Assembly: GCA_029986195.1 (NCBI GenBank)
Contig: DALTYF010000013.1
Span: 1-10,715, forward strand
DNA: 10,715 nt
DNA from: Methanocorpusculum sp.
GTDB taxonomy: Archaea > Halobacteriota > Methanomicrobia > Methanomicrobiales > Methanocorpusculaceae
Reading direction: 5' to 3'
The position numbers were made by a program, and so were the translations under genes. This document shows, in pieces, positions 5,913 to 10,715 of this stretch (positions are counted from its first letter, which is position 1; the number at the start of each line of letters is the position of its first letter). Under the pieces are notes generated by a model. That model had not been told where the DNA came from. It worked only from the letters and a program-made list of their open reading frames with translations, and ran no database searches.

Positions 5913-7097
5913 TTACCGGGCAACCTGTGTTGCTGCCCGTCTCTCCCGTATCCAGGCAACCGCATACGCACAGGCAACCAGCATACCAAACACCCCGGCG
6001 GAGAGGAACAGATTACTGTAGGATCCGACCATCACCAGAACCGGAATCACCGCAAGCGAAGACGCGAACTGTCCGAGGTTTAAGGCCATGGAAAAAATAC
6101 CGGTTGCCTTTCCCATTGCACGAACCGGCGCCTCATCCGAGATCCAGTTCACAATCGTTGGAATCAGGGCACCTTGTCCGAACCCGGTAAAGATCACCGC
6201 AAGTGCGATCACCGCGACCGACGTCGCAAAGCCCAGCATACAACAGCCGATACCGATTGTCAGGAAACACAGGAACATCACCTGCATCCGCAGCATCCGT
6301 GCCGCAATCCTGCCGTAGAAAATGCCTGCCAGCGCCGAACAGCACCCCATCAGACCAAGCAGCAGCCCTGTCCCTGTCAGGGACACACTGCCGACCTGTG
6401 CAATCAGATACGGAAGCTTCGTCGGCATCAGGAATGAAATTACCATCCCAATAAAGATTGAGAGATAAATCGGCAACAGTGCCTTCATATTCAGCTTCAC
6501 CGAGTTGTCGCGAAGCGACCGCCGCGGCTCGCTGCCTGGTTTCTTTACTGCGAAGAGGACACCGATGATAATCACAAACGCAACCAGGTAGATCAGGAAC
6601 GGCTCGCGCCACGAGATCTCCGCAAGAGTTCCTCCGCAGGTTTCCAGAAGCAGAATACCAAAACCCATTGCTGCTGACTGATACCCGAGCACCTTCACCC
6701 GTGAGGCACCCGTATAGTATTCAGTGATGAGTGCCGTTGTTGCCGTCGTTAAACCTGCAATACCAACACCAAGAATAATCCGGCTCACAAGAATTGCCCA
6801 CAGGGAGTCCAGATAAAATCCTGCTGAACCGGCAACGGCAAAGACCACAAGAGAGAATAACAGAACCGGGCGTCTGCCGAATTTATCGCAGGCAACACCT
6901 ATCACATATCCCGTGCAGGCAACCGCGAGCGACGGCAGGGTAATGATCATGGAGATTAAAAATTCCGGTGCATCGGAAAACACCTCGCTTATCAGCGGCA
7001 GTGCCGGAGCAACCGCTGCTCCTCCCATCAGCGTAAGCATTGCTGCGAGGAGCAGGAATACCAGTGTCCATTTCGTGGGGACAAATGTATTTTTCAT
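5913..7097 (-). CDS. MFS transporter, drug-efflux-like
   Basis: This is a 394-residue major facilitator superfamily exporter with about 12 membrane helices, the usual length for the 12-helix drug:H+ antiporters. Motif A lies in the loop between helices 2 and 3 (G63-YVIG-VACDKFGRRP, with D71 and the GRR at 74-76). Helix 4 carries R106 and a Gly-rich run (LGVGIAGLT). A basic central loop (KKPGSEPRRSLRDN, about 185-198) separates the two six-helix halves. The substrate is unknown; the multidrug label rests on motif A and on the divergent MATE/TrmB genes. ATG 7097 is the first start in this frame, which has a stop just upstream at 7104-7106. The GGAGG at 7117-7121 sits 19 nt away, too far for normal use. 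A TATA-like CGTATTTAT at 7122-7130 would instead give a nearly leaderless transcript. Confidence 0.9.
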   Translation of the reverse strand: MKNTFVPTKWTLVFLLLAAMLTLMGGAAVAPALPLISEVFSDAPEFLISMIITLPSLAVACTGYVIGVACDKFGRRPVLLFSLVVFAVAGSAGFYLDSLWAILVSRIILGVGIAGLTTATTALITEYYTGASRVKVLGYQSAAMGFGILLLETCGGTLAEISWREPFLIYLVAFVIIIGVLFAVKKPGSEPRRSLRDNSVKLNMKALLPIYLSIFIGMVISFLMPTKLPYLIAQVGSVSLTGTGLLLGLMGCCSALAGIFYGRIAARMLRMQVMFLCFLTIGIGCCMLGFATSVAVIALAVIFTGFGQGALIPTIVNWISDEAPVRAMGKATGIFSMALNLGQFASSLAVIPVLVMVGSYSNLFLSAGVFGMLVACAYAVAWIRERRAATQVAR

Positions 7098-7121
7098 CTT
7101 TACTCATTCATGTCATCCTCC

Positions 7122-7130
7122 ATAAATACG
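7122..7130 (-). promoter_or_regulatory. Possible TATA box for the MFS gene
   Basis: The minus strand reads CGTATTTAT, centred about 29 nt before ATG 7097. It is the best TATA candidate in the spacer for this gene. An imperfect hairpin/operator lies directly upstream. Confidence 0.3.
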
Positions 7131-7131
7131 T

Positions 7132-7155
7132 GGTGCACCTGTTGATAGGAGCACC
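7132..7155. promoter_or_regulatory. Imperfect inverted repeat in the divergent MFS/MATE promoter region
   Basis: GGTGCACC (7132-7139, itself a perfect palindrome) and GGAGCACC (7148-7155) form an inverted repeat with 7 of 8 pairs and an 8-nt spacer (TGTTGATA). It sits just upstream of the MFS TATA-like box and about 80 nt before the MATE promoter. It is a candidate operator for the TrmB-family regulator encoded after the MATE gene; only position and symmetry support that. Confidence 0.4.
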
Positions 7156-7235
7156 CCTTTCTGATAGAGAGATCTGTCATGAAAAAAGCGCAGTATCTGA
7201 AAAAATACCTTGCCCCCTGATGTGAATAAGCACTA

Positions 7236-7244
7236 CTCTTATTG
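7236..7244 (+). promoter_or_regulatory. Possible TATA box for the MATE gene
   Basis: CTCTTATTG is centred about 32 nt upstream of ATG 7272, predicting a start of transcription near 7265. That favours 7272 over the TTG at 7242 and the ATG at 7260 as translation start. The match to the consensus is modest. Confidence 0.3.
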
Positions 7245-7271
7245 CCTTCAAAACACTACATGTACAATCCT

Positions 7272-8655
7272 ATGGCCGAAAGGGAGAATATTATCACTGA
7301 GGGAAATATCACGAAAGCCCTCATCATCATCGCCCTCCCGATCATCATCAGCAACATCCTCCAGAGCGTCCTTGAAGTCGTGGACATGTACTTCATCGGC
7401 CACCTTGGTCAGGATGCGATCGCGGGCGGAACGATGAGCATCTCGATCATCATGGTCTTAACCACCGTGCTGTTCGGTATAGTCACCGCCACTGCCGCAT
7501 TCATATCGCGGGCATATGGTTCGCAACGATATGAACGGATTCAGGTAATTCTTGCACATTCGCTGTATCTGGCGCTTATTATCTCCGCCATAATAGCAGT
7601 TATCGGATTTTTCTGGTCGGAAGAACTCCTTCTTCTCCTTGGAGCAGATCCTGGAGCACTTGCCGAAGGAGCGAAGTTCCTGCGCCCGATGCTTATGGGT
7701 CTCTTCGTCATGGTCATTCTGATGACTCTTGTTACGGCGTTTCAGAGCAGCGGTGATTCCCGGACGCCGATGTATGCAATGATTGCCGTAAACATCGTCA
7801 ATATCATTCTGAATCCGACCCTGATTCAGGGTCTCGGAGGTTTTTCCGGCGTTCGGTATTGCAGGATCGGCGTACGCGTCCATCCTCTCGCGTGCCGCAG
7901 GTATTCTTCTGCTGCTTGCCGTTATCTATCTTCTTCCGTCATTCAAAAACAGTCCTGTCCGACTGCCGAACAGATGGACGTTTGAACCGCAGCTGATCAA
8001 GGATATTGTGCTGATTGCCATTCCGAGTGCTGTCCAGAGTGGTGTGCGGAGTTTTGGATTCCTGATGATGACGTCGATCATCACCGTCTTCTACGGAACG
8101 GCAGCGGTTGCTGCATACGGTATCTCGATTCGTCTGGATATGCTGGGACTCATTATTGTGATGGGATTCTGTACGGCAATCGCGGTCATGGTTGGTCAGA
8201 ATCTTGGTGCGGGGAAGGTTGAGCGTGCGGAATTGTCGGTTAAGTATGCGGTTGTTATTAATGCAATCTTCATGGCGATTGTTGCGGTCTTCTACTATCT
8301 CAACGCCGAAGCGCTGCTGACGTTCTTCGGTGCGGAGGGAGAAGCACTTGTGGACGGCGTGCTGTTCATGCACATTATTCCGTTCTCTTACTTCATCATC
8401 GCTATTGCCATGACGCTCGGGTTTGCGATGAATGGTGCAGGTATGACGCGGCCCGGCATGTACTCGGCGATTGTCGGACAGATCTGTACGCAGGTTGCGC
8501 TTTCTGCACTGTTTGCGTATCTGGGGTACCCGATCCAGTACATCTGGTATGCAATCGTCTGCGGTTCGGTTATTATGTGCATCTGCGACTACTACTTCTA
8601 CCGCAAGGGAGACTGGAAGAGAAAGAAGCTGGATCTCGGTGGAGAGTCCGCATAG
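7272..8655 (+). pseudogene. MATE family multidrug/Na+ exporter, split by a frameshift
   Basis: MATE exporters use Na+ or H+ gradients to expel cationic drugs through two six-helix lobes. The first lobe (7272-7840, beginning MAERENIITEGNITKALIII) ends at the conserved NPTLIQGLGGF. The frame then leaves the family and runs to a stop at 7983-7985. The expected continuation, PAFGIAGSAYASILSRAAG, is in the next frame from 7846 and proceeds uninterrupted to TAG 8655 with the second lobe (AAYGISIRLDM, FAMNGAGMTRPGMYS). One extra T in the T5 run at 7841-7845 explains the break exactly; with four Ts the protein would be about 460 residues, normal for the family. Upstream starts at 7242 (TTG) and 7260 are possible. 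The regulator gene starts on the next base after the stop, so the two form an operon. It could be a real pseudogene, phase-variable, or a homopolymer read error. Confidence 0.85.
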
Positions 8656-9417
8656 ATGGATGAGGATCTGGTTCTCCGTCTGAAAAAGTTCGGCATGAAC
8701 GAGTACGAGGCAAAGGTGTACTCGGCGCTGTTCGGACTGCGGGTGGCGAGTGCCCGGGAAATTCATGAGTTTACCCAGATCCCCCGGGGACGGGTGTATG
8801 AGACACTGAATGCGTTAATGGAGAAGCATTTTGTTGTGTCGGCGGGTGGGTCTCCTGCCCGCTATCATGTCTGTGATGTGTCGCGGACGTTTGAGCAGAT
8901 CAAGAAGGACACGATGGATTCCCTGAATGATCTGAGCGAGTATCTGACGGAACTGGAGCGCGATCGTCCGGAGCGTCTGATGCAGGCGTATGAACTGCGG
9001 AGCCAGTGGGCAATTGATTCGCAGGTGCAGCTGATGTTCCGGCGTGTCCGGTCGGAGATGCTGGTCATCTGTGATGATGCGGAGTTTCTGAAGCGGTATG
9101 CGTCTGATTTGAAAAAACTTGACAAACGGATTGCGCTCTACGTTATTGTCAGAAGACCGGAGCTTGCCGAACATCTGGGGATACGGTGTTATCTCGGGGG
9201 CCGGGATATTGAGTGCGGGATGTTCTGTCCTCCGGTTCCTGACGGCAGGAGTTATCTGATGAAACTTGCCGTGTACTCGGATCGGCAGGATTGGTTGTCG
9301 GTGGTGGAGGAGAACGGGATGCTGGAGGGTGTGTTCCTCTCGAATGATCTTTTCTCCGGGTATCTCTATCACTGTATCCTGAATGAGATTCAGCCGATCC
9401 GATCCGGAAACCCGTAA
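8656..9417 (+). CDS. TrmB family transcriptional regulator
   Basis: This is a 253-residue DNA-binding regulator. The N-terminal winged helix of the TrmB family spans about residues 5-75, with the family motif FGMNEYEAKVYSALF (12-26) and a recognition helix in IPRGRVYETLNALMEK (42-57). A short coiled coil (about 78-105) leads to a C-terminal effector domain (about 115-245) of the TrmB/phospholipase D-like type. Characterised TrmB proteins bind sugars there; the ligand here is unknown. The ATG directly abuts the TAG of the MATE gene, with GGTGGAGAG 9-17 nt upstream, so they are one transcription unit. A natural reading is local control of the MATE and the divergent MFS exporters. Confidence 0.86.
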   Translation: MDEDLVLRLKKFGMNEYEAKVYSALFGLRVASAREIHEFTQIPRGRVYETLNALMEKHFVVSAGGSPARYHVCDVSRTFEQIKKDTMDSLNDLSEYLTELERDRPERLMQAYELRSQWAIDSQVQLMFRRVRSEMLVICDDAEFLKRYASDLKKLDKRIALYVIVRRPELAEHLGIRCYLGGRDIECGMFCPPVPDGRSYLMKLAVYSDRQDWLSVVEENGMLEGVFLSNDLFSGYLYHCILNEIQPIRSGNP

Positions 9418-9419
9418 TC

Positions 9420-9425
9420 TTTTTT
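9420..9425 (+). terminator. T6 tract after the TrmB-family gene
   Basis: Six Ts start 3 nt after the TAA at 9415-9417. It is a simple archaeal-type termination signal for the MATE-regulator operon. Confidence 0.42.
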
Positions 9426-9453
9426 GAAACATTGGAACCACACCGCTTTCTCC

Positions 9454-9499
9454 GGTGTTGTACCTAAATTCGTTTATTGACTGCGAACGATCGTCGTTG
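9454..9499. repeat. 46-bp dispersed repeat, copy 2
   Basis: This is the second copy of the element at 4076-4121, in the same orientation, 42 of 46 identical. It lies 37 nt downstream of the TrmB-family gene. Similarity stops sharply on its right side. Relative to copy 1, the two differences in the stems keep pairing as G-U wobble (GCGAA against TTCGT) or perfect it (AACGA against TCGTT). The segment 9418-9911 around it has no convincing gene; the two short ORFs there look random. Confidence 0.75.
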
Positions 9500-9651
9500 T
9501 GTGCTGCACCAAAACAGACGAAATACTTTCGTGGCATCACTGAAAAAAATAGTTACGGTTTCGGCAGACATCCCGGGTATTGGTGTGTGGTGCTGGCAAC
9601 TGAACGGGTCATGAGTTTACGATTTTTCTTCTATTGAATTCAGGATGCACG

Positions 9652-9705
9652 GATTCCCCTGCATGTGGGTCCTGTGGAGGCGGGAACGGAGGTTCCCCTT
9701 TTTTT
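9652..9705 (+). terminator. Hairpin-plus-T7 terminator in a gene-free region, possible small RNA end
   Basis: GGGAAC (9682-9687), loop GGAG and GTTCCC (9692-9697) form a perfect 6-bp GC-rich hairpin followed by C and seven Ts (9699-9705), the look of an intrinsic terminator on the plus strand. Directly before it is a second stem: ATGCA near 9655-9659 pairs with TGCAT about 10 nt later, with an outer CAGG/CCTG. The nearest plus-strand gene ended about 265 nt earlier and already has a T-tract, so this may end a separate noncoding transcript. No clear promoter for one was found. Confidence 0.42.
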
Positions 9706-9745
9706 CGTTCAGTCGCGGATTTTTCCGGGTGTCTTATGCCGCCGG

Positions 9746-9800
9746 TCAGGTGTGTCACCTGAATGTCATATCAAAGAGGAAGAGGTTGGTCTCTTCTTCT
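9746..9800. repeat. Two adjacent strong hairpins
   Basis: TCAGGTG-TGT-CACCTGA (9746-9762) is a perfect 7-bp stem. AGAGGAAGAG (9775-9784) and CTCTTCTTCT (9791-9800) pair over 10 positions, nine Watson-Crick plus one G-T, around the loop GTTGGT. They lie about 110-165 nt past the stop of the minus-strand surface-protein gene and could form its 3' end or terminator, although no long T-run follows on either strand. Confidence 0.4.
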
Positions 9801-9911
9801 GCGGAGGAGGGACGCCGGTATTGTGGTGTCTGGCGGGAGTGTGATTTCCGTCCGCATCAAATAGCCGGGCAGCCGGATACGCCGTGATGGCGCTATACGG
9901 CCAGGGATATG

Positions 9912-10715
9912 TTATCCGTGGTAGAGGCGGATGCTGCGGGTAACCCGATCTTCTTCGATGTCCCAGCGCTCTTCGCGTTCTTCGTCGAGGTACCATGCGG
10001 CGGTCAGGAGAAGTTCGGGGAGGTTGTCCGGGTCGATACGTTTGCCGTGCCAGACTTTGATGCGGTATCGTTCGATGCCTTCTGCGGTGGGGATGAGGAA
10101 GGTTACGGTGTGGCGCAGGAGGAGGATCAGACACAGGAGGAAGAGGAACAGTAGCAACAGCAGGAAGCAGAGTGCGCCGGTATTGTACTTGCCGGATGTG
10201 TTGTCGTCACCAGTATCAGCCGACGGCGCGGTGTCCGTGTTCCCGCCCGATGGTGCAGTGGCGGTGCCTCCGACTGAGGGTATGGTTGTCGGTTCTTTTG
10301 TCGGGTTTTCCGGTGTTGGTGCCGGAGTTTTGGTTACGGTCTCTGCGGGCAGTCCTCCCGCGTTCCATTTGGCGTAGAGGGTCATGTCACCCTGAATGCC
10401 GGTGGTGAAGTCCCATGCGAGGGTCCAGGTTTCATCCGGGTACCAGCCACCGAAGGTATAGCCGGTCCTCACGGGTTCGGGTGGTTCGGGGGTGATATCT
10501 CCTGAGGAAAGGCCGGTGACGGGGCTGATGAAACCTCCTCCGTTGGTTTCAAAGAGTACACGGTAGGCGTTGTCCATGTTGCCGCCACCTGATCCGCCGC
10601 TTCCGGTTGGCGTCGGCGTTGGGCCGGGAGCCTGTTGGAAAACGGCGACAATGGTATGCGTGCGGTTCTCGTCGGCGATGGTGTGGGTGCCCCTCGGGGG
10701 GATGCCGGTGCCCCT
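9912..10715 (-). CDS. Surface protein with an InlB-type B-repeat, Thr/Pro stalk and membrane anchor, C-terminal part
   Basis: The frame is open from the right edge to TAA at 9912, so 267 C-terminal residues are visible and the gene continues beyond 10715. In order: a segment ending THTIVAVFQQ, typical of repeat domains in methanogen surface proteins; a linker of PTPTPTGSGGSGGGN; one Listeria/Bacteroides-type B-repeat (InlB B-repeat, Flg_new), marked by YRVLFETNGGG, RTGYTFGGWY and MTLYAKW; a Thr/Pro/Ser-rich stalk likely to be glycosylated; a very Leu-rich membrane helix (CFLLLLLFLFLLCLILLL); and a cytoplasmic tail of about 60 residues. The tail is unusual for an anchor: it is charged and orderly (IERYRIKVWHGKRIDPDN, then WYLDEEREERWDIEEDR). 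The likely role is adhesion or cell-envelope contact; the target is unknown. An internal ATG at 10577 is not the start. Confidence 0.78.
   Translation of the reverse strand, partial: RGTGIPPRGTHTIADENRTHTIVAVFQQAPGPTPTPTGSGGSGGGNMDNAYRVLFETNGGGFISPVTGLSSGDITPEPPEPVRTGYTFGGWYPDETWTLAWDFTTGIQGDMTLYAKWNAGGLPAETVTKTPAPTPENPTKEPTTIPSVGGTATAPSGGNTDTAPSADTGDDNTSGKYNTGALCFLLLLLFLFLLCLILLLRHTVTFLIPTAEGIERYRIKVWHGKRIDPDNLPELLLTAAWYLDEEREERWDIEEDRVTRSIRLYHG

Noticed and set aside
7179..7220. 13-codon ORF (MKKAQYLKKYLAP) before the MATE gene
   Set aside because: It lies upstream of the likely MATE TATA box, so it would not be on the MATE mRNA; its length is within chance.
7939..8766. Minus-strand ORF of 275 codons opposite the second MATE lobe
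   Set aside because: Its composition is dominated by His, Arg and Asn with no domain pattern, as expected of an antisense frame; the plus strand carries MATE motifs.
8815..9540. Minus-strand ORF of 241 codons opposite the TrmB-family gene
   Set aside because: Antisense shadow of a gene with a clear winged helix and a TrmB-type effector domain.
9455..9887. Two plus-strand ORFs of 60 and 80 codons in the gene-free region
   Set aside because: The first begins inside the repeat, the second runs across the hairpin-T7 terminator; neither has a start signal or protein-like pattern.

Overview
The window reads as part of a euryarchaeal methanogen chromosome. A Methanomicrobiales genus such as Methanocorpusculum is my best guess, inferred and not proven. 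The reasons are a long SlyD-like archaeal FKBP, a CyaB/CYTH protein, a TrmB-family regulator, membrane-anchored winged-helix regulators, and a surface protein with an InlB-type repeat and a Thr/Pro-rich stalk. Promoters look archaeal: TATA-like boxes lie about 25-30 nt upstream of starts, several transcripts are probably leaderless, and genes are followed by T-tracts. No rRNA, tRNA, CRISPR array or intact insertion sequence was seen.

Layout. (1) 1-637, plus strand: the C-terminal part of the ferrous iron transporter FeoB, then a small Cys-rich membrane protein overlapping its end, ending in T-rich terminators. (2) 772-3021, minus strand: a sensor/regulator cluster. In transcription order it holds a secreted PPC-like beta-sandwich protein, then (4 nt later) a membrane-anchored protein with two winged helices, then a second paralogous regulator with its own TATA box. 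The second paralog is broken by a frameshift between its signal peptide and its sensor domain. (3) 3315-4022, minus strand: an FKBP-type prolyl isomerase. (4) 4023-4506: a hairpin-rich spacer holding one copy of a 46-bp repeat and an uncertain small ORF. (5) 4507-5076, plus strand: a CYTH-domain (CyaB-like) protein. It converges on a minus-strand metallophosphoesterase (5105-5776) across a symmetric T7/A7 terminator. (6) 5913-9417: a drug-efflux locus. An MFS exporter (minus) diverges from a MATE exporter (plus) that is followed directly by a TrmB-family regulator. The MATE gene is split by one extra T in a T5 run. (7) 9418-9911: a noncoding stretch with the second repeat copy, a hairpin-plus-T7 terminator far from any gene, and two further hairpins. 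(8) 9912 to the right edge, minus strand: the C-terminal end of a surface protein.

How the genes work together. The FeoB pair imports ferrous iron. The PPC-like protein and the membrane-anchored regulator look like a two-gene unit that could sense something outside the membrane and act on transcription through cytoplasmic winged helices. This is the best candidate in the window for a poorly described system. The MFS-MATE-TrmB arrangement suggests regulator-controlled export, but the MATE is frameshifted as given. Two independent frameshifts in one window mean either real gene decay or draft-quality sequence; raw reads would decide.
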